Assembly: GCA_030998015.1 (NCBI GenBank)
Contig: JARWMV010000064.1
Span: 1-64,000, forward strand
DNA length: 64,000 nt
From: Ceratorhiza oryzae-sativae
Lineage: Eukaryota > Basidiomycota > Agaricomycetes > Cantharellales > Ceratobasidiaceae
Reading direction: 5' to 3'
Shown here: piece after piece, positions 12,201 through 23,394 of the stretch
Layout of the letters: every line of letters begins with the position of its first letter
How positions within the stretch are numbered: the first letter of the stretch is position 1
Notes under the pieces: generated by a model
What the model was told of the DNA's origin: nothing
The model's input: the letters and a program-made list of their open reading frames with translations, nothing else
Database searches by the model: none
Position numbers and translations under genes: made by a program

Positions 12201-14515
12201 TAACGCCAGACATTGGTAGAACTGCAAGTCAAAGCGAGCTCCACGATGGCATCATGTCATCAAACTACTCCACCATTGCACATCGGACTGCCCTCAAGCG
12301 TGTTGCGTGGGGCAAATCCAGATGTAAACATAAGTACAGCCACTATATACTTAAATTTATCAGTTGAAGCATACTAAAATTTACATGAAATCCAACTACA
12401 TGAGATGAGTACAACATGTACTAGAAACGAAGAACTGATGCTGTGAGTATAAGGACAATACATCCTAACATATCATGCGGAAAATCCGCATGTCCCAGAG
12501 TCCCAGAGCCGGTAGCACTTGTAACTTGGAAGGCCAATGGTGATATAACTTCGATGGCAGTCTTGCCAAGTGGCCGAGTGCTGGTCACTGGCACCTTTTC
12601 TGGTAGAATTTGCATGTGGGAGGCACACACTGGTCGCCGTATCTCCAGCCCTTTCAACACACATCGCAATCAGGTGGCCACACTTGCATTTGCACTCGAC
12701 GGCGCTTCGTTTGCATCTGGTTCATTGGATGCAACCATTTGTCTCTGGGATGCACACACTGCCCAACCCATTAGCAATCGAATGAGCAGGCACACAGGGG
12801 GGGTTACATCCATATCCTACGCTCCAGATGGCCAGCATATCGCATCGGGATCTCTTGACCGTACTATTCGCATCTGGAATGTGTCCACTGGAAGTCAAGT
12901 CACTTGCATCACAGGGCATACTCATTCGGTCCTATCCGTTGCCTACTCACCCGACGGTGGTCATTTGGTGTCTGGGTCCAGCGATTGTACTATGTGTATC
13001 TGGGATGTGTGTACAGGGGATCTTGTGCTTGGGCCACTGAGAGGTCACACAGGCTCCGTCTGGTCTGTGGGATACTCGCCCGACAGTCGCCATATCGCAT
13101 CCAGATCTGAGGACAAGACCATCGGCATATGGGATGCCAGCACAGGATTATTGCTTGCCACCCCGTTTGAGGGACATGCTGGCCCTATTTACAGCGTATC
13201 ATACTCGCCGGATGGCAGCCGTATACTTTCTGGGTCAAAAGATGGGACTGTGCGCGTGTGGGATGCACATGCAGGACACATGGTGGCTGGCCCATTCCCT
13301 GGATATAGTGCCTCTGCCCCTCCCGCGTTCATCCTCCATGCGACTGAGATTGCGTTTGCTTCACCCAAGGGGGAGGTATGCATATGGGATGTACAAGCAA
13401 GGACTGCAGACGTGGGTATGCCAGAACTTCAGATCCGTCCCATAACCTCTGTCGCGTTCTCTTCTGACAGTCGGCTCATCGCGTCTGGCTCTGACGATGG
13501 GACTGTCTCTATCTGGGATGCGGCGACTGGGAAAATTGTGTTGGGTCCACTCATTGGACACACTGAGCGAGTTGGGTCAGTTGCATATTCGCCTTGTGGC
13601 AGTTGCGTTGCCTCGGCTTCTGCAGACTGTACAATACGAATATGGGACGCGCACAGCGGATCCTTGATCGGCCAATGGTATTCTATGTATGAAGGTCATG
13701 TCTGGGGGCCTTTATTCTCAGAGGGTGGCAGCCAAGTTGCGCCCTGCCCTGATGACATGCTTATGCACGTCCGGAACGTGGAGTCTCAGGATATGATATC
13801 TCCGGCATCCCAAGATATAAATGCTGCTGAGCCAGTGTTGGTTTCACCAGACGGAAATTGCGCTGCCTCTATGTCTCTCAATCGATCCGTGACAATATGG
13901 AATGTCGAGTCGAAGGCCTCAGGCGGCGGTCCCTTCCAAGCCGGCACACGGGCTATCGCCTATAATCCCGATCACAGTCGACTTGCATTCGAATCTGAGG
14001 ATCATGCAGTTGTCGTTTGTGATGCGGCTACTGGACGAATCTTGACCGGACCATGCAGGGGGCATTCGAACGACGTCTATTCTATTTGTTTCTCACCCGA
14101 CTGCCGCTACGTCGTCTCTGGCTCCCAGGACCGATCCGTGCGGATTTGGGATGCGCATATGGGAAACCAGGTCGCCTGTGTGTTGTTTGCACATTCGAAA
14201 GCCATACGGCTCGTCACATTCTCCAGCGATGGACGATACATCGCATCCAGTTCCGAGGACGGATCATTGCGTGTGTGGGATGTTCAGATGCTTACGTCTC
14301 CTACCACCAACGAATCGAGCTGGGAGGGGCTAAATGAAGATGGGTGGCTAGTCCGCCAAGACGGCGCTCGTTTGTTCTGGGTACCAGATGATCTACGTGC
14401 CGGACTAAAACGGCCACAGCGAGGGGCGGTGATCCAGTCACATGGGGACTGGGAGTTGGACCTTGCGGGGGCATACATCGGGAAGGAATGGGGCAGGTGT
14501 TACGTTTCGGGATAG
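9274..14515 (+). pseudogene. NACHT-WD40 NLR-like gene 2, disrupted
   Basis: Tandem paralogue of gene 1 with the same architecture. The N-terminal frame starts at ATG 9274 (MDTTTSRTARLMKHLRR) and must shift at the A7 run near 9550 to continue (LNDPLIDQGQLAVSN) to a GTAAGT donor at 9727. The next exons are 9775-11566 (NACHT, Walker A GMAGTGKT, Walker B LLVVVIDALDE) and 11619-about 11836. A foreign ~0.67 kb segment with stops then interrupts it. The WD40 part resumes near 12508 (14 repeats) and ends at 14515 with the same tail as gene 1 (EGLNEDGWLVRQDG). Unless the insert is spliced out, receptor and sensor are uncoupled. Confidence 0.8.
11837..12507. other. ~0.67 kb insertion inside NLR gene 2
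   Basis: Comparison with gene 1, where the reading continues from ..RRPKALVTWKA without interruption, shows extra AT-rich sequence here. It has stops in the gene frame from 11862. The ends hold short inverted matches: ATGATATGTTAG at 11867-11878 and its complement at 12466-12477. No transposase is visible, so a non-autonomous element is possible. A long intron is less likely because no good GT donor precedes the first stop. Confidence 0.6.
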
Positions 14516-15182
14516 CAATTAGATAGCATTGTTGGATTACGCGTACAGATCGATTGCTTGACTGCCTTCCCGTCCCGCATGTTGAACTGACTCGTGTATT
14601 GTTCGAGGTTATATCAATGCTTTTCCTTACTCTCCGCATGTATTCCGAGTTTTATGTCTTAACCCCATACGTAGATACATTAGATATTTTCGCCCGTTGT
14701 TCAAGCGTGGTATTCTACTTCTGTTATTGTATAACTGAATGTATGCGTCGCCTCTCTAGTCAGCGACTTTGACATATCATTTGCGTGTCTTATATTCACT
14801 TGAGCTCTTCCGCTTCGCTATCACTACGCTACGTCATCCGAAGCGTACGATTATATTTTATACGCTTCAATATGGAATGCGAAAATACACGTTTAGTAAT
14901 CCTCGTGTAGGATTGTTGCATTTATCCGGCGCAGCCAGTGCCTCCAGAGTGCTCACTGTCCTTTGTCAGAAAAAGACCCCAAAAGTATCGTATTTTCGTT
15001 TGTAACGGGCGCCAAAAAGTGAATGTACCCGACACATAGGATCAGCCAATGTGCGAAGCGGAGGATGCACCACGATCAATGATAACGCAGATGGTGCGTC
15101 GAAATACAAACAACGGGATGTTTCAATACATTAAAGTGGTATCGAAAAGCTCAGAATGCAGTCCATCGAGGGTAAGTCGTCG
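14516..15182. other. 3' flank of NLR gene 2, no gene seen
   Basis: About 0.67 kb between the stop of the second NLR and the copia insertion. Open frames are short and unsupported. It ends at the AGTTG target site (15183-15187) of the copia element. Confidence 0.5.
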
Positions 15183-15187
15183 AGTTG

Positions 15188-15475
15188 TCTCACGCAGGGA
15201 GGTAACTTGTGGCTAAGATACAAATCGTACTTAGCTCGACTACGAAGGTAGAGAACTATATATACTGTACCTAAGATACAAATCGTACTACAGAGTACAG
15301 TGTGAATAGAATACAGGAGTAGAGATGAAAACTACAATACCTTAGCTCGACTACGAAGGTAGAGAACTAAGGAAAAGGAGGTTTCCCGCGAAACTCGCGC
15401 ACAATATAAGAGAGGGGGATAGGAAACAGAAACAAATATGCGCATACATACACGCATATGATTGTAAATTCAACA
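15188..15475 (-). repeat. copia-2 3' LTR
   Basis: 288 bp, same sequence as 19866-20153 as far as I can read. It contains two copies of an internal block with TTAGCTCGACTACGAAGG. It is preceded on the left by the target duplication AGTTG. Confidence 0.95.
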
Positions 15476-15527
15476 CGCCCACTCAATCCTATGCGTGAAT
15501 GTGCGGATAAAAGAAAAGAATAGAATT

Positions 15528-18500
15528 TCACGCCATTCCCATCGCAGACACAAAGCGAGTAAACTTGAGGCGTCCTAGGGGCTTAGTAAGCGCATCCGCG
15601 AGCTGTTTCTCTGTAGGTATATATTGCAGGTCGAGTTCTTTCAGAGCGATCACTTCGCGAATAATAAAATGATACTTGACGCGTATATGCTTCGTTGTCT
15701 GATGATTGACGGGATTCTTAGCTAGGGCCATAGCAGACTGGTTGTCCGAGAATAAGGGAGTAGCGCCCTCAGAGAGAAAACCAAGTTCGGATAAAAATTG
15801 ACGAATCCATAAAAGTTCGCATCCGGCACTAGCATCGGCGACATATTCGGCTTCGGTACTTGATAAGGAAATTGTCGGCTGCTTTCGGGATGAGTAAGCA
15901 ATTACGCCACCGGCATGTAGGAAAGCCCAGCCGGTAGTCGAACGGCTTGTATGCTTATCGCCGGCATAATCAGCGTCGACATATCCAAGCAGATTTAAAT
16001 CGCGAAAGCGATTATAGACAATGCCTAAGTCCATAGTACCTTTGAGATAGCGGAGAACTCGTTTGCCGGAGTTCCAGTGTTCTTCGCCAGGATTCATCGC
16101 GTGTTGCGCGAGTATACCAGTAGCATATGCGATGTCGGGTCGGGTAGAAATCATAGCATACATAAGAGACCCGATCAGCTGCTGGTAGCGGTTCCGATCG
16201 ATCGATGGCGCTTCGAGCTTTGGTAGATTGGGAGATTCGGCCATCGGAGTTTCGCATGGTTTACAGTCGGACATATTGAAGCGAGCAAGAATATCGTTGA
16301 TATAACGGCGCTGAGAGATCTTGAGAGTTCCAGCGCTGCGATCGCGCTCAATTTCGATGCCTACGAACATTTTGGCCTCGCCTAGATCAACGATTTCAAG
16401 TGATTCAGCGATTTTAGCCTTAACCTTATTGAGGATTTCTGTAGACGATCCAGCGAGTAGCATATCGTCCACATGGCTAAGTATAATCGCTACTTCGTCA
16501 CCATCGCGTAGCCAGAATACAGAGTGATCCGTATCGCATCGTTTAAATCCTATATCTTCAAGGATTTTCTTGAGACATATAGAAGGCTCGCGCCGCCTGT
16601 TTGAGACCGTAAATCGCCTTGTTGAGCTTCCAGACAGATTCCAGGCCTTCGACAAAGCCTGGAGGTTGCTCCATATAAATCTCCTCGTCGAGATCCCCAT
16701 GTAAAAAGGCTGTTTTAACGTCGATTTGGTGAAGCTCGAGGTCTAGAGCGGCTACGATGCTTAAGAGTGTCCGTAAGGAGTCAGCAGCAGCGACGGGTGA
16801 CGAAATTTCGACAAAATCGACTCCAGGGCGCTGAGAAAAGCCCTTCGCGACTAATCGAGCCTTGTAGCGAACGATCTCGCCATCAGCTCCACGCTTGTAG
16901 TCGAAAACCCATCGGCATTTAACGACATTTTTGTCGATAGGACGGCTCACGAGCGTCCATACTTCGTGCTGCTCGATCGATTTCAGCTCTTCTGTCATCG
17001 CTTCAAGCCATAGATTCGCGTCTGGACGACGCATGGCATCCTCGAACGTCTGAGGCGGCGATTCTATTATCGCAGTAAGTGCCTCTTCGTCCTCTCGTCC
17101 GTCTGTATGCGCTAAGGCGCCCACTTGCGCTCCATACCGTTCTGGTGCTCTTCGTTCGCGCGTGGATCGACGCACCGGCGGCGGATCTGGCTGTAAAACA
17201 ACTATTTCCTGATCTTCAGGCTCCAAGTCCGGGCTCTCGGAAGGTAAGGCTTCTGGTTCATCGGGTATATGCGCGGGTTCTGACGATTCGAGTGGTTTAT
17301 CGGATGATTCGGGTGAGTGAATTTCTATCTGAATGGGTGGTAATTCATCCGATTTATTCTCATCGTCATCGGTTGGGCTTTCATCATGATCCTCGATAAC
17401 CACGCGCTGCCGATTGTCCAGCCCTTCGTCAAAGACTACATCACGTGAGGTGATTATGCGACCGGTACCGCGCTGAGCAAGCACGTGCGCCTTCCTATTA
17501 GGAGCGAATCCGAGGTATATGCACTCGATTGAGCGCGCTTGGAGTTTCGTGCGCATATTGTCTGGCACACGAGCCCAGGCCTTGCATCCAAACGTACGTA
17601 ATCCCGATACATTTGGGATCTTGCCGCTAAATGCTTCGCTCGGCGTTCGGCCATCTAGGCGTTTCTTCGGCGTTACGTTCCACAGGTGAGCCGCATGTAA
17701 GATTGCGTAACCCCAATATTTCTCGGGTAAATGCGCGTCGAATCGCATCGCGCGCTGACAATCGTTTAGGGTACGTATCGCTCGCTCGGCTACGCCATTA
17801 CTGGCCGACGAATCTGCTTCGGTCTTTTGGTGCTGGATTCCTTCCGCTCGCAAGAAAGCCTCGAAGGCGTTTGACCCGTACTCGCCACCACCATCCGTCC
17901 GTAAGTGTTTAATTCGCCTTCCCGTAAGATTCTCGATTGACGCTTTGAGGTCCTTGAATTGACCCACGTAATCGCTCTTGTTGCGCAATAAATGCACGAA
18001 TACTTGCGGGACTTATCATCAATCGTTACGGCGAAATATCGGAATCCTCCGATCGCTTGAACGGGTAAGGGGCCGTGTAGATCGCTGTGCATAAGCTCGA
18101 GTACCTCAGAGGTACGAGATTGGGACGGTGGAAAAGGTGCGCGTGTATGCTTCCCCTGGAGGCATGGGCCGCATTTCGACTTGGGAGGTGAGCGGTTTCC
18201 CACTATATCCATCCCTTCAACCGCGCCTTTCCTCACCATATCTAGCACATATTCGTAGTTTAGGTGACCAAATCGGCGGTGCCAGGTAGGTAGGTCTGCT
18301 CGCGCGACTGTACTCGCGGTATATGCGACGAATTCTTGGGCATGTAAATCGCTATTGTTATTTTTGCTGTCTGGCTCTACGAAGGCCGTATGCGCGGTAG
18401 AATCGGTGTGTGTAATTTTCGCTTGAACCTTGTAGAGTTGCCCTGACTGCTTCGCCCATCCTATTTCGTCGCCTCGACCGTCCTGACTGATCATAATCGC

Positions 18501-19861
18501 GCCGATACCCCTCTGGAATAAAACGTTCGTGTGCTTCTCATTGAGCTGGGTCACCGACATCAGGCTCGCGTTTAGATCAGGTACGTGCAGCACTGATTCC
18601 ATGTATGCATCGGTCTCAAGACCCTTACGATTACGAAGCGTGACTAGGATCCGGCCAATGCCGACCGCATATATCTTGGTTCCGTCGCCGACTCGAACCG
18701 GGACCGGAGGTACAAGGGACCGGTAAATCGAAAACCATTCGCGCTGAGGGGTCATGTGACAAGATGCCCCTGAGTCAATCAGCCAATAGTGCGCGGCTGT
18801 CTCTTCATCGACTACGGGTAGCGCATATAGCGTCGGCATAACTGGTATGTTGTCCATAGCTACGAATGTCGTTGCGATCTGCGCTGACTCGGCTTTCAGC
18901 TTCGTATCGCTGGACTTGTCCTTGTCCTTTTTTTTACTTTGCCCTTGTCCTTCGGCGACTGCCGCTTTTGAAACGGACCTTGGCCCTCTGCGCCACCTCC
19001 TTTCGCCCAGCATTTAGCCCTTAAGTGTCCGGGCTTGCCGCAATTGGAGCAGGTCTTAGCGCTCTGTCTCGAGGGCTGCTCCTTCGCCTTCGACGTCGTA
19101 GCTTTGCCCTTGGCAATGCTCGTGAACATCGCGGTGAGTCCAAGACCCTTCTTGCGACGCTCTTCTTCGGCTAACGCGGCCTTTATAACCAAGTCAGAGG
19201 TAATCGAACCCGATTGGTTCGACGTCTGAATGACCGTGCTGACGACGGCGTACGACGGAGGTAACGCATTCATCATGACTTGCGCGAGCATAGAGTCGCT
19301 GACTGGTTCCCCTAGCGTTTTCATCTTCGAAGCGATCGTACGGAGGGAATTTATACCCACGGTAATGTCATGATCCTCCTCGATCTTCGTATTGACTAGT
19401 TGGTGGTACAGGAAGGATATCGACTGGGCTCCTTTCCCTTCCCACCGCTCGACGACCCGCGTCCACGCATCCTGGGACGACGTCGCTTCAACTACATCGG
19501 CCAGCGCTTCGTCTTCCATCGCCAACGAGATCTGGGCGAACGCTTCGTGGTCTCGCTTCAGCCACTCGGCCAGGGATTCGGTATATTCGCTGGCCTTGGC
19601 TTTGTCCTTGGCATCAGCATCGGTGAGTTCAGTCGGGGGTTTCTCAACTCCGAGAACGATATCCTCTAAGCCTCGTAGGCGTAGGATCATTTGCTGACGG
19701 AACTTCCATGCCGTGTAGTTCGATCCGTCGCTCTTCAGAGCGGGGATGTCGAACGATTTCTTGCTGAGGTAGCTCGGTTTGCTCGACGACATTGGGAGCG
19801 GGACTGTTACTGGGTCGACGGGGCTCTCTGGTTTCGTACTAGTAGAGGCTGCGGGGCTCAT
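15528..19861 (-). pseudogene. copia-2 Gag-Pol polyprotein, three frame breaks
   Basis: Starts at ATG 19861, which lies inside the primer-binding site. Gag has a CCHC knuckle (CSNCGKPGHLRAKC). The frame changes by -1 at an A8 run (18928-18935 on the plus strand) just before protease (DSGASCHM). A second break lies near 18000 in the integrase core (DKSRK, then HLLRNKSDYVGQF, DGGGEYGS). A third lies near 16575 in reverse transcriptase, just after YGLKQAARAFY. The RT box reads LSHVDDMLLAG. RNase H has SSTEAEY and the KHIRVKYHF tail. The end is at 15528. The first break could be a programmed -1 slip. The other two look like single-base losses. Confidence 0.85.
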
Positions 19862-19865
19862 AACC

Positions 19866-20153
19866 TCTCACGCAGGGAGGTAACTTGTGGCTAAGATACA
19901 AATCGTACTTAGCTCGACTACGAAGGTAGAGAACTATATATACTGTACCTAAGATACAAATCGTACTACAGAGTACAGTGTGAATAGAATACAGGAGTAG
20001 AGATGAAAACTACAATACCTTAGCTCGACTACGAAGGTAGAGAACTAAGGAAAAGGAGGTTTCCCGCGAAACTCGCGCACAATATAAGAGAGGGGGATAG
20101 GAAACAGAAACAAATATGCGCATACATACACGCATATGATTGTAAATTCAACA
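19866..20153 (-). repeat. copia-2 5' LTR
   Basis: 288 bp, matching the left LTR along its whole length by eye. It is followed on the right by the target duplication AGTTG (20154-20158). Confidence 0.95.
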
Positions 20154-20158
20154 AGTTG

Positions 20159-20924
20159 AGCCTATTGTCGCAGCCCGGAAACGTGATGGCTGACCAGCTT
20201 CCCACTCGTGTGATCATTTCCCGCCTCACAGCATGGACCTGCGCGGCGTATCGGGCACCTGGTACGGCTGCCCCCTCTTGGCGAACGGACTGGATTTTGT
20301 TTGAGCATATATCCCGTGCTCATATTGAGCAAGTCGCGTCATTTGGAAATCAGAGGTGCCTATTCTTGCCTGAATGTGACCCACGCCAGACGCGCCATCT
20401 GGCCCCCGGCCGGCGCCGCTCGTTTCATGTCCTTTGTATACTGGTATACCAACCATAGCCTCGCTTTTTTCTCGTCTCACCCTCCGGCCGATCGCCACCC
20501 TACATTGGCTATGGGTGCTGCGGTGTTCGTGTTTCAGAACTCAACGCTGATTGGGGCCATGTTTTTCCGACGCTCTCTCGTCTCTGAACCTCGGCCGATG
20601 AACCTTGGTGCATCTTAAGATTGCTTTGATTCGCATCGGGCATCTGGACTCCCTGGCGCAAGACTATTCCCGCCCCTGCCACGCCTTCCATCAACTGATG
20701 CCCAGAGCAGGTCTAACTGTGGCTGGATGGAAGCCGTTCATCGAGGATATCCCAGCCACGTTACATGGGGGGTGGCGAGTCGATGCCTTGCAAGGCGGGA
20801 GGGATTCTGGACTTGGTCAATGGAGCAAAGGGGATAGTATCCGTGGGCTCGAAGCGGGCTCCGGTCATAGACCTCAGCCAAAAGCTGAAAGTCTAGCCAG
20901 CGCGAAGTAGGCCCAGCCACGCCT
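20159..20924. other. Intergenic interval, no supported gene
   Basis: Frames up to about 105 codons occur on both strands but match nothing I recognise and lack a coherent exon structure. Confidence 0.5.
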
Positions 20925-21200
20925 TTCTGCTACGACCCGCCGGGGAGGCCGTATGGTCACACAAGAGGTGATAGAGGGGGATGCGAAGGTATTTCGACCT
21001 ACAGAGTAGGATCGAACCCCTTTGGTATATATTCACGTCCTGTACATCTAAAATACATAGGAATCCAATACATTAGTTCGTAACTAACTAAATAGGAGAC
21101 AAATGAAGAAAGTAGCATATATGCGACACTAAATTAGGCCACAGAGCCCTCGCTTAATGACCACGAGTTAGGGGTAAGGCTGGGCCTCGTGGCTCACGAC
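20925..21200 (+). repeat. Second copy of the NLR-flanking block
   Basis: Diverged copy of 8846-9110 in the same direction. About 0.5 kb with no gene follows, up to the carbonic anhydrase stop at 21695. Confidence 0.65.
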
Positions 21201-21694
21201 ACTTTCAGTGCCCGCTAGATTGTCGGTAGTCCGGGCTATCGGCTCTACTAGGATCTAATTGGTGCTAAAACTCTTAGTTAGACAGTGTGGTCTTAGTTAG
21301 TGAGATTCTCGGCACTTTGTTGAGACGATAGCCTCGTGCTCTGTTGGTGATGTACTTGTGAAGAGTACGCCACCTTGTTTCAATATGAGGATGAATCAAA
21401 GGAACAAGTCAAAATTGCAGCAATTGCGTTTGCGCTTAGGAATGTTGGCCCGGGTGCCGACCATGGGGGCGGATCGGAACCCGTGCTTGGTGGCTCGCGC
21501 TAGTTTCACGAACCACTTATCCTGGCCCTGGGCTGACTCAATGTGTGCACCCTTTCCTAGCACAGCTCGAATAAGTATCAGTGGGCGGTTGGAACAAAGT
21601 CTAGCTATGAGTAGCGTGCCTAATCAATTATATTTCACTATCTCAATCGAATATATTTTATCCAGATTTGTTGGCATTTCACTACTATACTTAA

Positions 21695-22550
21695 CTAGAT
21701 GACTTGTCGAATCCTGCCCGTCTCAACTTCGTGTACCCAGCCCGAAACATGGGCCTCCTTGAGCAGCAAGGGGTGCGCTCTTACGTACTCCACGTCTTCT
21801 ACTACAGACCTTTCGACATTCTGGTTAATAATGGGGTTTAGTAACGTGCGCAGAGGTCAGGAATACGGCAACTCACATCAAACGGTAAAAACGCAATTTC
21901 ATCCACATATGGACCAACACTTGGTCCATCAGCAATCTTGATCTTCTCTCTAATATCCTTGTCTGTAAAAGTAACTTTGGAGATGCTCAGGTATGACAAT
22001 AATGGACAAGAAGATCCGAGGGCAGCCGACTCACGCATTCCGCAATCGGTATGATGGAATATCACAATTTCTGTGGTGCCGAGCAAACGCTGGCTAATTA
22101 CGATGGACCGAATCGCCTCGGAGCTATACGCGGTTTATGTCACAGCCGGCGACATGCAACGTTGCATAATTACTTACGCTCGACCTCCTGCGTTGCGAAT
22201 GACGTGAGCTTCGCCCTCCTTGATCCCGAGCGAGGCAACGGGATCAATGCGGGCCTGGATCCAGGGCTCGATCAAAAAATACCACCGAATGTGGATTATG
22301 TCTTACATCCATGCACGTTACTTTTGTGAAGGAGCAGAGAGAAGAAGCGGGTTTAGCGAAGAGCGGGTAATTATACTAAATTTATCTACCAACGGCAACC
22401 TAGATATCCTTGTAAGTTTCATCGTATTTCATCGTAGGATCAATTGGTCGTCACCTTGCGAGAAGGAGGAATAGGGAGCTTCCCTCCATAGGTCTTGATA
22501 TATGATTTGTTTGCTGCAGCAAACTCGGCAGCTACCTTGGGGGTAGTCAT
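21695..22550 (-). CDS. Beta-class carbonic anhydrase
   Basis: Zinc enzyme that interconverts CO2 and bicarbonate, 169 aa, usual for small fungal beta-CAs. Minus-strand exons are 22550-22455, 22399-22390 (10 nt), 22320-22307 (14 nt), 22254-22178, 22123-22035, 21974-21877 and 21820-21695. All six introns are GT..AG and the phases fit. TCMDARID supplies zinc ligand Cys38 and the Asp40-Arg42 dyad. HHTDCGM supplies His90 and Cys93. The frame runs through VIRNAGGRA and [10 protein letters not shown] to a stop at 21695. No signal peptide is seen (start [10 protein letters not shown]), so it is probably cytosolic. It looks intact. The two micro-exons make it easy for gene finders to miss. Confidence 0.93.
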
Positions 22551-23394
22551 GATTTCAGGGGTATGGAAAGATGTAGGAAGGAGCGAGGACAATTGGGTGT
22601 AGTTCTAATTGAACCGTTCTTTATAGTAGCGTCATCTGGCGAGTCAAGACGACCTAACTACTTTGGGAGAGCACGCCATCTGACGCCATGCCAAGATATC
22701 GTTCAATCGCAGAGTCACCGCCGGAGTATCAATTATTCAATTAGATCAAAATTCACGTTTTTAGAAGTCGACAAAAGATCCAGGGGATGAAGAAAAGTCT
22801 GCAGCAATGCTGACCGCGTAGGTGGAGCTGGATGCACCTGGGAGTTTGTCACGTGCCCATGTGATCGTTCTCTGTCGTTAGTATACCTTCGGGCTGTTTG
22901 ACCTCTGTCCCTCGTATCGCTCTTCTGTGCCCCGTTTGCACCACGGCTGCGTTGTGGCTTTCCCTTCTCCCTGAAGGGTTCGACCATATGTCCGTGTACG
23001 TGTGTAAATATGTATGTAAAAAAAAAGAAAAAAAGAGTTTGTCACGTGCACTTAGACAGCGCCTTCTTGACCTCGTCCTCTGGTGGAACCAATCATAGGA
23101 TCTCAGACTTCGCAGATAACCTTAAGCTCAAATTTCCACCTCCCAACGAGCCGGGTTTACGCTAACTTGACAGTCTTTAAAGAATCTAGCCTAAACCCAT
23201 GGGTTCCCCAGGTGTCCATTTTCAATTTGGTTATTTGGGTATCGTGGTCAGCTATTTACACAACTCCCAACAGCCCCTATCCTCTCATGCTTTATAGGAC
23301 CTGCTCCTATGAGATCCGTCCCTCTTCCAGTTTGTACGACCACCACCGCCTTCTGCCATACTCTCCTTAAATCACGACGCTCTTTACCAAAAGA
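22551..23394. promoter_or_regulatory. Divergent intergenic region, carbonic anhydrase / 446-aa gene
   Basis: About 0.84 kb between the start codons of two genes transcribed away from each other, so both promoters should lie here. Two TGTCACGTGC motifs (E-box-like core CACGTG, near 22849 and 23041) and a poly-A tract near 23018 are visible. No clear TATA box stands out. Confidence 0.5.

Larger units (their letters stand above)
15188..20153 (-). mobile_element. Ty1/copia retrotransposon, young (copia-2)
   Basis: Complete element of 4,966 bp on the minus strand, flanked by the 5-bp duplication AGTTG at 15183-15187 and 20154-20158. The two 288-bp LTRs look identical by eye. Internal order is gag, protease, integrase, reverse transcriptase and RNase H, typical of copia. 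In element orientation the 5' LTR is followed at once by GGTTATGAGCCCC, which is complementary to the anticodon arm of initiator tRNA-Met. That points to half-tRNA priming, as in Drosophila copia. The LTR runs TG...GA rather than TG...CA. Confidence 0.95.
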
